A stretch of 64,000 nucleotides of DNA from JABSOG01 sp041583135 (GTDB lineage Bacteria; Pseudomonadota; Gammaproteobacteria; Enterobacterales; Alteromonadaceae): contig JBFHGJ010000012.1 in the NCBI GenBank assembly GCA_041583135.1, forward strand, positions 15,295 to 79,294, in the 5' to 3' direction. The position numbers and the translations under genes were made by a program. Shown here piece after piece: positions 55,201 through 63,004 of this stretch. The notes beneath the pieces are model-generated. The model had not been told where the DNA came from. It saw only the letters and a list, made by a program, of their open reading frames with translations, and searched no databases. Within the stretch, counting starts at the first letter, position 1. Each line of letters begins with the position of its first letter.

Positions 55201-55733
55201 TGGTCGATGTGGCACCTACCGAGCGGGATGGCTCGGTGACGGTTTGCGGTTTGGTTATTGGGGTCAGAGTGCTGATCAACAAAAAAGGTGCCAAGTGGGC
55301 ATTGGTGACAATTGACGATAAAAGCGCCAGATTAGAGATAAGATTCTTCCCACAGCTGTATGAAGCCTTCCAAGAGCAGTTACAAAAGGATAAAATACTG
55401 CTCGTTACAGGACAGGTCCGATTTGACGACTATAGTGGCGGACTTACAATGACGGGTCGCGAGGTCATGGACTTGATGACAGCACGGGAAAAATACGTTA
55501 CCGGATTAAAAGTCGAGTTGGACGCCGCCAAACTCGACAATAACTTTATCGGTAAACTCGAAAAGGTGCTGGACCCGTTTAAACAGGGCACCTGTCCGCT
55601 GAATATTAGCTACAAGACACCCGAAGCACAGGCCGATTTGACTTTAGGGCTACAGTGGCGAGTGTCGCCAAGTGACGACCTGCTGTATCATTTACAGCCC
55701 TTGGTTGAGAACGTCGAATTACAATTTAACTGA
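52260..55733 (+). CDS. dnaE: DNA polymerase III alpha subunit DnaE
   Basis: Replicative polymerase catalytic subunit. The 1157 aa are standard for the DnaE1 class. Order: PHP domain (HLRMHSDFSMCDG), palm with catalytic Asp pair in MPDFDVDFC (about residue 400), GPGRGSGAGSLVAYAL, fingers, helix-hairpin-helix region (KKINRRVLEKLIYAGAFD), OB fold (VTVCGLVIGVRVLINKKG) and the C-terminal tau-binding region. It overlaps rnhB and precedes accA by 19 bases. Confidence 0.98.
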   Translation: MADPKFVHLRMHSDFSMCDGLQKIKPLLGRVAELNMPAVALTDQSNMCGLVRFYSTCHGMGIKPIIGADMWMRSEESGDEVFRIVLIAEDNEGYANITTLISKAYLRGHVQGRAMIDREWLVEHAKGVIVLSGGKDGDVGRALIKGNVAEVNSLIQFYHDHFPNSYFLELIRTERPDEENYLHLAVELAAATDIPVVATNEVVFLTEADFDAHEIRVCIHDGFVLADDRRPKRYSAKQYLRSEEEMCELFSDIPEALENSVEIAKRCNATVRLGEYFLPNFPTGDLKIEDFLVKVSREGLEERLEFLFPDEQERAQKRPEYDERLQIELDVINQMGFPGYFLIVMEFIQWSKDNDVPVGPGRGSGAGSLVAYALKITDLDPLEFDLLFERFLNPERVSMPDFDVDFCMDKRDRVIDHVAELYGRDAVSQIITFGTMAAKAVIRDVGRVLGHGFGFVDRISKLIPGDPGMTLTKAWEVEPELGQIYDQDEDVRDLVDMARRLEGVTRNAGKHAGGVVISPTTITDFAPLYCDDEGKNPVTQFDKNDVETAGLVKFDFLGLRTLTIIQWALDMVNAKREKTDKAPIDIAAIPLDDRKSFELLLGCETTAVFQLESRGMKDLISRLKPDVFEDIIALVALFRPGPLQSGMVDNFIDRKHGREEVSYPDATWQHESLQPILEPTYGIILYQEQVMQIAQVLAGYTLGGADMLRRAMGKKKPEEMAKQRSVFKAGAESQGIDGELAMKIFDLVEKFAGYGFNKSHSAAYALVSYQTLWMKAHYPAEFMAAVMSADMDNTEKIVTLVDECERMKLPLNPPDVNSGRYKFTVNEAGEVVYGIGAVKGVGEGPVGAILEARDKHGEFKDLFDFCAKVDLKKINRRVLEKLIYAGAFDKLGPHRAAIMETLPEAIKAAEQHVKAKNIGQGDLFGLIACDEHDVQQEFKTVQPWPDKVWLEGERETLGLYLTGHPINQYRKEIRHYTNVRLVDVAPTERDGSVTVCGLVIGVRVLINKKGAKWALVTIDDKSARLEIRFFPQLYEAFQEQLQKDKILLVTGQVRFDDYSGGLTMTGREVMDLMTAREKYVTGLKVELDAAKLDNNFIGKLEKVLDPFKQGTCPLNISYKTPEAQADLTLGLQWRVSPSDDLLYHLQPLVENVELQFN

Positions 55734-55752
55734 TTTAGGGTAAATCTTTACC

Positions 55753-56709
55753 ATGAGCCTGAACTACTTAGAATTTGAAAAACCAATCGCAGAATACATT
55801 GCTCAAATCGAGCAACTCAAAGAATTAAGTCTTCGTGATGGTTTGAACTTAGATCTTGAGCAACAGATCACCGAGCTGGAAGAAAAAAAGTTTGATCTGA
55901 CGCGCAATATTTTCTCTGACTTGAGTGCGTGGCAAACCGCGCAAGTTGCCCGTCACCCATTGCGTCCTTACACCAAAGACTATATCAACGCCATCTTCAC
56001 CGAATTTGACGAATTGTGTGGTGATCGCGCTTTTGCCAATGACCCTGCCATTATTGGCGGTACTGCCCGCTTAGACGGTGAACCGGTAATGATCATCGGC
56101 CAGCAAAAAGGTCGTGATACCGCAGAGAAAATCAAGCGCAACTTTGGTATGCCAAAACCTGAAGGCTATCGCAAAGCCCTACGTTTGATGGAAATGGCCG
56201 AGCGCTTTAAGTTGCCTATCGTGACTTTCATCGATACTCCGGGTGCCTATCCAGGGGTTGGCGCCGAAGAACGTGGCCAAAGTGAAGCCATCGCCAAAAA
56301 CTTAAAAGTGATGGCTGGTCTTAAGGTGCCAATCGTTTGTACGGTTATTGGCGAGGGCGGCTCTGGTGGCGCTTTGGCCATCGGTGTGGGTGATAGAGTC
56401 AACATGTTGCAATACAGCACTTACTCGGTGATCTCTCCTGAGGGCTGTGCATCTATTTTGTGGAAGAGCGCCGACAAAGCCTCATTGGCCGCAGAGGCGA
56501 TGGGGATCACCGCGCAGAAACTCAAAGAGCTTGATCTTATTAACAACATCGTTGAAGAACCGCTAGGTGGCGCACATCGTAACCACAAAGCCATTGCCGG
56601 TTCGCTTAAAGCGCGGATCAAAAAAGATCTGTCTGATTTGACCGAGAAGCCGGTCGATGTGTTACTCGATGAGCGCTATAAGCGCATTATGTCCTACGGC
56701 TATTGCTGA
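55753..56709 (+). CDS. accA: Acetyl-CoA carboxylase carboxyltransferase subunit alpha
   Basis: Transfers carboxyl from carboxybiotin to acetyl-CoA, with AccD, to start fatty acid synthesis. The 318 aa show the N-terminal coiled region, GDRAFANDPAIIGG, PEGYRKALRLMEMAERF, FIDTPGAYPGVGAEERGQ, GEGGSGGALAIGVGD and SPEGCASILWKSADKA. It follows dnaE closely; its 3' region has repeats and hairpins. Confidence 0.98.
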   Translation: MSLNYLEFEKPIAEYIAQIEQLKELSLRDGLNLDLEQQITELEEKKFDLTRNIFSDLSAWQTAQVARHPLRPYTKDYINAIFTEFDELCGDRAFANDPAIIGGTARLDGEPVMIIGQQKGRDTAEKIKRNFGMPKPEGYRKALRLMEMAERFKLPIVTFIDTPGAYPGVGAEERGQSEAIAKNLKVMAGLKVPIVCTVIGEGGSGGALAIGVGDRVNMLQYSTYSVISPEGCASILWKSADKASLAAEAMGITAQKLKELDLINNIVEEPLGGAHRNHKAIAGSLKARIKKDLSDLTEKPVDVLLDERYKRIMSYGYC

Positions 56710-56733
56710 AAAAATTGCGCCTTTGGTGCGCGC

Positions 56734-56942
56734 GGCGCACCCTACGTAGGGTGTGCCATGCGCACCACCATCATGGATGATGGATGATCAACAAGGACGT
56801 TAAACGTCGCCCAAACATGTGCCGACAGAAAGGCCGTTAGTGCGGACCCTATGCGCACCACCATCAAGGACGATGGATAATCGACACGGACGTTAAACAT
56901 ATGCCGAGACAATAAGGCAACAAATGCGGATCATGCGCACCG
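56734..56942 (+). repeat. Diverged tandem repeats with hairpins between accA and tilS
   Basis: A hairpin GGCGCACCCTA/TAGGGTGTGCC (56734-56744 with 56747-56757) is followed by two diverged copies of a unit beginning ATGCGCACCACCATCA (56758-56850 and 56851-56932) and a third truncated start ATGCGCACC at 56933. Shared blocks include GGACGTTAAAC and GCCGA-ACA-AAGGC-like parts. Copy 1 has CCATCA-TGGA-TGATGG and copy 2 CCATC-AAGGAC-GATGG, hairpins with GGA in the loop on the sense strand. Confidence 0.75.
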
Positions 56943-56951
56943 CCTAAAGAC

Positions 56952-58274
56952 ATGCAAAATACACTCACCACATTACTCAAGCCTTTACTTCACACCGACA
57001 CACCGGTTTACGTCGCCTATAGTGGTGGACTGGATTCTACGGTGCTGTTACACCTGGTTAAACAGGTGCTTGACTCAATTGGTCACCACCGGCTTTATGC
57101 CATTCACGTCAATCACAATCTTAGCGCCAATGCGTCGATGTGGCAGCGTCACTGTCGGCAGGTATGTAATGATTGGCAAATTGGCTTTATTGCCCAGTCG
57201 GTTGCTCTTGAAAACAACAAAGAAAGTGTCGAGGCACAGGCGCGCAGACTGCGTTATCAGGCGATTGCACAAAGCATTGAGCGTGGTGCGGTTGTGCTTA
57301 CCGGTCAGCATCAGGACGATCAGGTTGAAACACTGCTATTGCAACTAAAGCGCGGGGCTGGGCCAAAAGGTTTATCGGCAATGGCACAAAGCATGTCGTT
57401 TGCAGATGAGGCGACGTTATTGCGGCCTTTACTCAATCAATCTCGCCGCGAGTTGGAGCAATATGCCAAGCGCCTTAAGCTCAGTTGGATAGAAGATGAG
57501 AGCAATCACGATTTGCGGTTTGATCGTAATTTTATTCGGCATCAAATTACGCCACAATTAAACCAGCGCTGGCCGGGGTTTAGCCAAGCGGTTTGCCGTT
57601 CTGTCGAGTTGATTGCGCAGCAACAGGCGCTGGTGGATGAGTTGGCGGCGGCGGATCTGGCGCTGATAGCACTGAGTTGCAACACCGTGGATATTGATAG
57701 GCTCAAGCTGCTCAGTCCGTCACGACAGGCCAATTTGCTACGGTATTGGTTCGATACTTTAGCGGTCTTGATGCCCTCTAAAGTGCTGCTTGAGAGAGTG
57801 CTCAATGAGGTGATTGCAGCAAAACCAGATGCCGATCCTTTGGTGCATTGGGGGGGCGTGCAAATTAGGCGCTATCGTCACAAGCTATACCTGCTCAACG
57901 AGTTTGAGACGGTAAAAGGGCGTGACTGTGCCCTTCATCTTAATCAGTCTGTGCTGTTTGAAAATGCCATTGGCACCGCATTGCTGAGCGATACCCCACA
58001 AGAGGGAGCTTTGACAGTGCCGGCACCTCAGCCGCAACAGACCATTAGCGTCCGCTTTGGTGTTGAAGGATTAAAGATCAAGCCTCAAGGTGCCGAGCAT
58101 CACAAAAAACTCAATAATCTTTATAAGGCGTTGGGCATACCGCCATGGCAACGACAAAGAACGCCGCTGCTGTTTTATGATCAGCAACTCGTTGCCGTAG
58201 GTGGGCATGTCGCCGTTGGTTGTGAAACAGATAATGGCGCTAAAGCCTATTTTGTTTACTCAAGCGACGAATGA
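56952..58274 (+). CDS. tilS: tRNA(Ile)-lysidine synthase TilS
   Basis: Modifies C34 of tRNA-Ile(CAU) to lysidine so that it reads AUA. The 440 aa are family length. Seen: PP-loop VAYSGGLDSTVLLHL near residue 25, HVNHNLSANA, TGQHQDDQVETLLLQLKRGAG, then the TilS substrate-binding and C-terminal domains (PPWQRQRTPLLFY). The end of the accA-side repeat abuts its start, and the Shine-Dalgarno is weak. It faces the next minus-strand gene across 47 bases, which contain a small palindrome AGGCTAGTTAGCCT. Confidence 0.96.
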   Translation: MQNTLTTLLKPLLHTDTPVYVAYSGGLDSTVLLHLVKQVLDSIGHHRLYAIHVNHNLSANASMWQRHCRQVCNDWQIGFIAQSVALENNKESVEAQARRLRYQAIAQSIERGAVVLTGQHQDDQVETLLLQLKRGAGPKGLSAMAQSMSFADEATLLRPLLNQSRRELEQYAKRLKLSWIEDESNHDLRFDRNFIRHQITPQLNQRWPGFSQAVCRSVELIAQQQALVDELAAADLALIALSCNTVDIDRLKLLSPSRQANLLRYWFDTLAVLMPSKVLLERVLNEVIAAKPDADPLVHWGGVQIRRYRHKLYLLNEFETVKGRDCALHLNQSVLFENAIGTALLSDTPQEGALTVPAPQPQQTISVRFGVEGLKIKPQGAEHHKKLNNLYKALGIPPWQRQRTPLLFYDQQLVAVGGHVAVGCETDNGAKAYFVYSSDE

Positions 58275-58321
58275 TACATATCAATCGCACCTGCCAGAAC
58301 AATCTGAGGCTAGTTAGCCTT

Positions 58322-59173
58322 CTAAAAACTGCCGTAATTATCCAATAAGATCTGTTTCGAACGGTCGTCGTGCCACTGTTCGAGTTGAGATTTATAAAAT
58401 TTATCATGGCGATGTTCTTTAAGCACGGCGTCAATGGCGTCTATTGCGGTTTTTCCCCACAGGGTTTTAGAGCAGGCGGCATAACCTAGCACAAAAGGTT
58501 CGGTGTCCTTGATGGGGATGCTGTAAATGGCCCCTTTATAGCGGCTTTCATCTTTCAAATAGCTCATTACCGCAGAGTATTCCACCACATAGTCGGTGCG
58601 GCCTTTAAAGAAATCTTTGATCACCCGTTTGGTCGATTCGTTGAGTTTAACGTTGGGGTTTTTACTGTTCTTTATGGCAGTGTCGATGGTGGTGTTGTAT
58701 GAACGGTTGGCGACAAAAGTGCCTTTGAACTTTTCGTTGGCCAATAGCTGATTGATATCGACCACAGCCGGCAGATTTAGCCGTTTTTCGTCTTTGGCAA
58801 GAATAAACAGCCTTAGCGGTGCATCGATGATCGATGGCGTTTTGGTAAAATAAGCGAGCTTTTCGCGCTCAGGTGTTCTAAATAGGTCGAGTTGGCAAAC
58901 ATTGTCACCATTTTCAAATGCCTTTTCCAATACTGTGGCATTCATGTGTTTGGTGTCCATTTCATAGCCAGGTAGGAATTTGTGGATGTAACGGATCAGC
59001 TGGTCGTTGATGCCTTTGCGCTTTTCTTTGCCGCGAATGATATAAAACGGCGCCCAGTCAGAGACATACCAAGTAATGGTGTCTTTAGCGTGAGCTTTGC
59101 TCGGTAGAGTCAAACAAAGGGTTAACAAAGATAATCCAAGTAAAGATACGGCGTAGTTAATGGCTTTATTCAC
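58322..59173 (-). CDS. Periplasmic solute-binding-like protein (amino-acid-binding fold)
   Basis: Secreted protein of 283 aa with signal peptide cut near AHAKD. Its pattern ITWYVSDWAPFYIIRGKEKRKGINDQLIRYI, TPSIIDAPLRLFI, GRTDYVVEYSAVM and the two cysteines (NVCQL, YAACSKT) resembles the SBP_bac_3-like proteins annotated as TIGR02285-type hypothetical proteins. No transporter permease is adjacent, so it may be an orphan binding or sensory protein. The substrate cannot be judged from sequence. Confidence 0.75.
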   Translation of the reverse strand: MNKAINYAVSLLGLSLLTLCLTLPSKAHAKDTITWYVSDWAPFYIIRGKEKRKGINDQLIRYIHKFLPGYEMDTKHMNATVLEKAFENGDNVCQLDLFRTPEREKLAYFTKTPSIIDAPLRLFILAKDEKRLNLPAVVDINQLLANEKFKGTFVANRSYNTTIDTAIKNSKNPNVKLNESTKRVIKDFFKGRTDYVVEYSAVMSYLKDESRYKGAIYSIPIKDTEPFVLGYAACSKTLWGKTAIDAIDAVLKEHRHDKFYKSQLEQWHDDRSKQILLDNYGSF

Positions 59174-59482
59174 GTTCGTTCTTCCGCAATGGTTGATAAT
59201 CTATTGCCCGTAGCGCTAGATTGACGATAGGTAGTTTTAAGTATAGTCAACAGTTGAAGAAATGTTGCACAATTGATATTGAATGTTCCCGGTTGGGCGT
59301 AACATGCGGCTTTCGCCGCGATAGAGCATTAGCCCTTACGCATCATTGAACATTATCTGTGAGTATTTTCGCTAAGCCGTACATCGTCTGCGAATTTTTC
59401 CTACAACGCAGACATACCATATATCCCTATATATCGCTGACATTTGCTCCTGCAATGTCATCATACCGTACGTCCTGTACAC

Positions 59483-59506
59483 AAAAAAAAGGCCCCCGAA
59501 GGGGCC
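59483..59506 (-). terminator. Terminator module 1 downstream of the GGDEF gene
   Basis: GGCCCC (59491-59496) pairs with GGGGCC (59501-59506), CGAA loop, with eight A at 59483-59490. On the minus strand this is a GC stem followed by eight U. Confidence 0.85.
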
Positions 59507-59579
59507 GAGGGGTTGCATCAGGAACTGGTGCAAATGCAGTCGGTTTTTGGCGTTTACTGCCGCCTTAACCGCTTAAGAG

Positions 59580-59606
59580 AAAAATGGCCCCCCAATAAGA
59601 GGGGCC
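59580..59606 (-). terminator. Terminator module 2 downstream of the GGDEF gene
   Basis: GGCCCC (59586-59591) pairs with GGGGCC (59601-59606), preceded by a short A run. On the minus strand a stem is followed by AUUUUUC. It is 34 bases from the GGDEF stop and 100 bases from the first module. Confidence 0.75.
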
Positions 59607-59639
59607 GAGGGGTACTGCATCAGGAAACTGAACTGCCGC

Positions 59640-60539
59640 CTAGGCGGTCTTTATGCAATTGCGACCAAATTCTTTGGCGCAATACAGCGCTTTGTCGGTG
59701 CGCTCATATAAACTCGACATCGTGTCGTTGGGTTTAAAGAAACTAAAACCAATACTCGCCGATACACTATACTTTTTCATCAGTGGGTGATTGGCCACAT
59801 TGTGTTGTATTCTTGCAGTGATGCTGTGGGCGTCGTTTTCGGTTTGCGAATCGGCAATAATGGCAAACTCATCACCACCAAAGCGAAAGGCCATATCTTC
59901 ACCGCGAATCGAATCGGTTAAGATCTCAGCATAAGTCTGTAGCACCACATCACCGCTTTGATGACCGTAATTGTCGTTGACCTGCTTAAAGTTATCTAAA
60001 TCCATCATCACCAATGCAAAAGTATTGCCTTTGCGTTTTGCCGCCATCATCGCTTTGTTAAGCGAATCGTCGAAATGCCCGCGATTTCCAAGCCCGGTCA
60101 GGTAATCTTTCATCGCCAGCTTTTTCACCTTGTAAAACTCGATGGCATTACGCAAGGGATAGGCGAGCTGGTTGTGTAGGGTGTCGAGCGAGCGGATAGC
60201 ATGACGGTTTAGTCCTTCGACCAAACTGTATGACAGCTGTGCTATCACCTCGTTTTGTACACGAATATTAAAGTTGAACCGATGTTTTCCAGGCATTGAA
60301 CCACGCATGGCAACCGTGTGGTCGTCAAAGCTAATGCTCAGGCCACAAAAGCGCATGATTTTGGCCGCTTCCATTGAAAAAATTTCCAATAAAACGTCAA
60401 TCTCTAAGCTGGTTTGCAGTTGTTCAACTAAACTAACAGAGGGTTGGTGTCTTGAACGTTCTGTCAGCGTCAAACCAAACAACGGCGAAAAGTCATAGTT
60501 TTCGGTCGAAACAAAATTGCTGCTTGCTATACTATCCAC
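59640..60539 (-). CDS. GGDEF-domain diguanylate cyclase
   Basis: Makes cyclic di-GMP from two GTP. The 299 aa have an N-terminal region of about 140 residues without clear transmembrane helices, likely a cytoplasmic sensor domain, then a GGDEF domain starting KDYLTGLGNRGHFD. The active site is FGGDEF (residues 220-225), and the inhibitory site RGED (212-215) lies five residues before it, so product inhibition is expected. The start is GTG with GAGG upstream. It is divergent from the antiporter gene and followed by two terminators. No partner phosphodiesterase is in the window. Confidence 0.92.
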   Translation of the reverse strand: MDSIASSNFVSTENYDFSPLFGLTLTERSRHQPSVSLVEQLQTSLEIDVLLEIFSMEAAKIMRFCGLSISFDDHTVAMRGSMPGKHRFNFNIRVQNEVIAQLSYSLVEGLNRHAIRSLDTLHNQLAYPLRNAIEFYKVKKLAMKDYLTGLGNRGHFDDSLNKAMMAAKRKGNTFALVMMDLDNFKQVNDNYGHQSGDVVLQTYAEILTDSIRGEDMAFRFGGDEFAIIADSQTENDAHSITARIQHNVANHPLMKKYSVSASIGFSFFKPNDTMSSLYERTDKALYCAKEFGRNCIKTA

Positions 60540-60726
60540 GTCGAACCTCGTTAGTATTGATTAGATGGGTTGCAATAAAGCCAAAACTGTGCCAAGTTTG
60601 TAACCCTATGAAATAACATTAAAAAATGGTTTTTTAGGCGGCGGCAATTGACGGCCGACAAAATCTTGACGGCAAACATTGCCGATTGATTCTCGCCACT
60701 TTTTAAGCGCATTTTGCGGAGGATGA

Positions 60727-62691
60727 ATGGAAAAAGAGATATTTACCGAGTTAATCGGTCTGTTGGCGTTGGCTGTTTTTTTCGTTTGGTTGTTCAAACG
60801 GGTCAACTTGCCGCCGATCCTCGCATATCTCGCCACTGGCCTTGTTGCCGGTTCCAGTCTCACCGGGCTGGTGGCTAACCCCGACCAATATCACTATGTT
60901 GCCGAGATGGGCATCGTGTTTTTGCTCTTTACCCTTGGGCTTGAGTTTTCTTTTCCTCGACTGATGGCCATGCGCCATTTAGTGTTTGGCGCCGGTAGCG
61001 CACAAGTGATCATCTCTATTGCGGTGTTTATGAGCGCCGCCATCATGTTCGATTTTAATTGGGTGAGCGCCTTAGCCATTGGTGGCATATTGGCATTATC
61101 TTCGACCGCCATTGTGATCAAGCAGCTCAATGAGTCCGGGACCTTGCATAACACCCGAGGGCAATTGGCCGTCAGTGTGCTGTTGTTTCAAGACATTGCC
61201 GTGGTGCCGTTATTGATTGCCATTCCTATTCTTGCCAGCAGTTCTGGCGATGGCGTAGGTATGGCAATATTAATGTCGATATTCAAAGGCATGGTGGTTT
61301 TTGCCATATTGTTGGCATTTGGTAAGTACATATTGCCAATCGTGTTTAACGAAATCGCCAAAGCCCGCACCGAAGAACTATTTGTTCTAACGACCATATT
61401 AGTCACCGTGATCGCCGCACTGTTAACCTATCTATTTGGCTTGTCGATGCCACTGGGCGCATTTTTGGCGGGGATGATGCTTGGAGAGAGCCAGTATCGG
61501 CATCAACTTGAGGCCGATATCAGGCCATTTCGCGATATTTTGATGGGGCTGTTTTTTATCACCATCGGGATGCAACTCAACTTAAGTCAAATCGGGCAAA
61601 ACGGCCTTATTCTGATAGGTCTGTTATTGGCGGTTATGTTTACCAAGGTGCTTATTAATCGTTTGAGCGCTTGGTTTGTCAATTGCAAATCGTCTGATGG
61701 CTGGGCGGTGGCTATAATGCTGTGTCAGGTGGGTGAGTTTGGTTTTGTGTTGATTGCTTTGGCATTAGAACATCAGGTACTGGAGCCGGAGGCTGCAACC
61801 TTACTGATTGGTGTTGGGGTATTGAGTATGGCAATGACGCCGACCATGGTGCATCACTCCCAGGTATTGGCGAAAAAGATTAGTCCCGATGATAGCCTAA
61901 TTGGAGAGGAAACGCCGGATTATGAAAACAACCTGTCTGATCATGTGATCATTTGTGGCTTTGGCCGAGTGGGGCAAACCGTTAGCCGCTTTTTAAAAAT
62001 GGAAGCGGTGCCTTTTATCGCCCTAGATATGGACCCGGTACGTGTCAGTGAGGCAAAAACTGCCGGTGAAAATATCCAATTCGGCAATGCCAGATATTCC
62101 GAGATCTTAGAAGCTGCGGGTCTTGCCCGAGCCAAATTGGTGATCATCACCTTTGGTGATTACAATAAATCTGAAGCCGTGGTGCAAAAGGTGCTGAAAC
62201 TGCATCCTGAGGTTAAAATTTTAGTGCGTACCCGTACTGACGAACACCTGGAAAAACTTCAAGTGATGGGCGTATCGGAGGTGGTGCCTGAATCGTTAGA
62301 AGGCAGCTTGATGCTGGTATCTCATGTACTTTACATGACCGGTGTACCAGTGCCTAGAATACTTAAACGGCTGCAAAAGGAGCGCAAAAACCGTTATGGC
62401 AAACTCCACGGTTTTTATCGCGGTGAAGACACCAATATGGGACCTGCCAGAGTAGACATGCTTGAATTTCTGCACGCCATACTACTTACCGATGACGCCA
62501 AAGCCATCGGCAAAACCATTGCCGAGCTGCGACTAGAAGACCGCCGCGTCACCCTATCGGGCCTAAGACGCAACGGCGTAGAGCTACCAGACCCGCCAGC
62601 CGAAACCGTCCTAATGCCCCAAGACATCCTTATCGTCAAAGGCAAACCCCGCCGCGTAGAACGCGCCGAACAATATATTTTAGGTGGGTGA
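60727..62691 (+). CDS. Kef/YbaL-type monovalent cation:proton antiporter with TrkA domains
   Basis: CPA2 family transporter of 654 aa. Seen: 12 or so helices in residues 1-380 (VNLPPILAYLATGLVAG, EMGIVFLLFTLGLEFSFPRL, LSSTAIVIKQL, PLGAFLAGMMLGES, QVGEFGFVLIALAL), then an RCK_N domain with HVIICGFGRVGQTVSRFL and a bound-nucleotide pattern, a linker, and an RCK_C domain at the end (GKTIAELRLEDRRVTLSGLRR). Family knowledge: such proteins exchange K+ for H+ and are gated by nucleotide or ligand binding. It could be called KefB/KefC-like, but glutathione gating cannot be shown. A GGAGG lies just upstream of the ATG. Confidence 0.9.
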   Translation: MEKEIFTELIGLLALAVFFVWLFKRVNLPPILAYLATGLVAGSSLTGLVANPDQYHYVAEMGIVFLLFTLGLEFSFPRLMAMRHLVFGAGSAQVIISIAVFMSAAIMFDFNWVSALAIGGILALSSTAIVIKQLNESGTLHNTRGQLAVSVLLFQDIAVVPLLIAIPILASSSGDGVGMAILMSIFKGMVVFAILLAFGKYILPIVFNEIAKARTEELFVLTTILVTVIAALLTYLFGLSMPLGAFLAGMMLGESQYRHQLEADIRPFRDILMGLFFITIGMQLNLSQIGQNGLILIGLLLAVMFTKVLINRLSAWFVNCKSSDGWAVAIMLCQVGEFGFVLIALALEHQVLEPEAATLLIGVGVLSMAMTPTMVHHSQVLAKKISPDDSLIGEETPDYENNLSDHVIICGFGRVGQTVSRFLKMEAVPFIALDMDPVRVSEAKTAGENIQFGNARYSEILEAAGLARAKLVIITFGDYNKSEAVVQKVLKLHPEVKILVRTRTDEHLEKLQVMGVSEVVPESLEGSLMLVSHVLYMTGVPVPRILKRLQKERKNRYGKLHGFYRGEDTNMGPARVDMLEFLHAILLTDDAKAIGKTIAELRLEDRRVTLSGLRRNGVELPDPPAETVLMPQDILIVKGKPRRVERAEQYILGG

Positions 62692-62740
62692 ACGGGTACG
62701 GTAAGCGAGTGCGCGCAGCTTGCAGTACCCGTGAAGTGGA

Positions 62741-62827
62741 GGCCCGGATGGCCGACACAAGGGCAGGAAGCCCGCAGGTAGACAATGCAGGACGCACATT
62801 GTCGAGCGACCCAGCTACAGGGACGGA
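62741..62827 (+). ncRNA. Array of GGA-loop hairpins downstream of the antiporter gene (CsrB/RsmZ-like?)
   Basis: Three consecutive hairpins carry GGA in the loop: GGCC-CGGAT-GGCC (62741-62753), GGGC-AGGAA-GCCC (62761-62773) and GACAATG-CAGGACGCA-CATTGTC (62781-62803). An unpaired AGGGACGG follows at 62819-62826. An upstream stem ACGGGTAC/GTACCCGT lies at about 62692-62732. Repeated GGA loops define CsrB/RsmZ-family small RNAs that titrate CsrA. No promoter was located, so a 3' UTR array is equally possible. Confidence 0.35.
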
Positions 62828-62872
62828 AACAACACCAATCCCCATTTAAACCTGTATGCCGAGTTCACCAAT

Positions 62873-62945
62873 GTAGCCTGCACCTTTAGGTGCGACTAGA
62901 ATATTGTCACCGTCTGCTAAGGTCGAGCCTAAAGGCTCATGCTAC
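62873..62945. repeat. REP/BIME-like inverted pair
   Basis: Two 25-base arms in opposite orientation, 62873-62897 and 62921-62945, share the pattern GTAGC.TG..CCTTTAGG..CGAC when one is read on the other strand. Each contains its own small palindrome (CACCTTTAGGTG; GAGCCTAAAGGCTC). A 23-base AT-rich core lies between them. This is the architecture of a REP doublet (BIME) in an intergenic region. Confidence 0.6.
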
Positions 62946-63004
62946 CGGACATCACAACAAAAACTGCATAGTCTTGCCAAATGTCAGCTTGCAATCAAAA
63001 CAAT

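Larger units (their letters stand above)
59174..59639. other. Gene-free region with short palindromes and two terminators
   Basis: No gene is supported; the small reading frames in it look like shadows. It contains a GCGG-CTTT-CCGC-like hairpin near 59309, a long-range stem GTCTGCG/CGCAGAC (59386-59392 with 59407-59413), an AT-rich part near 59420-59440, and from 59483 two terminator-like modules for the minus-strand GGDEF gene. Confidence 0.6.

Noticed and set aside
59359..59737. Small plus-strand reading frames between the solute-binding-like gene and the GGDEF gene
   Set aside because: They run through the terminator repeats and show no family resemblance or good ribosome site.
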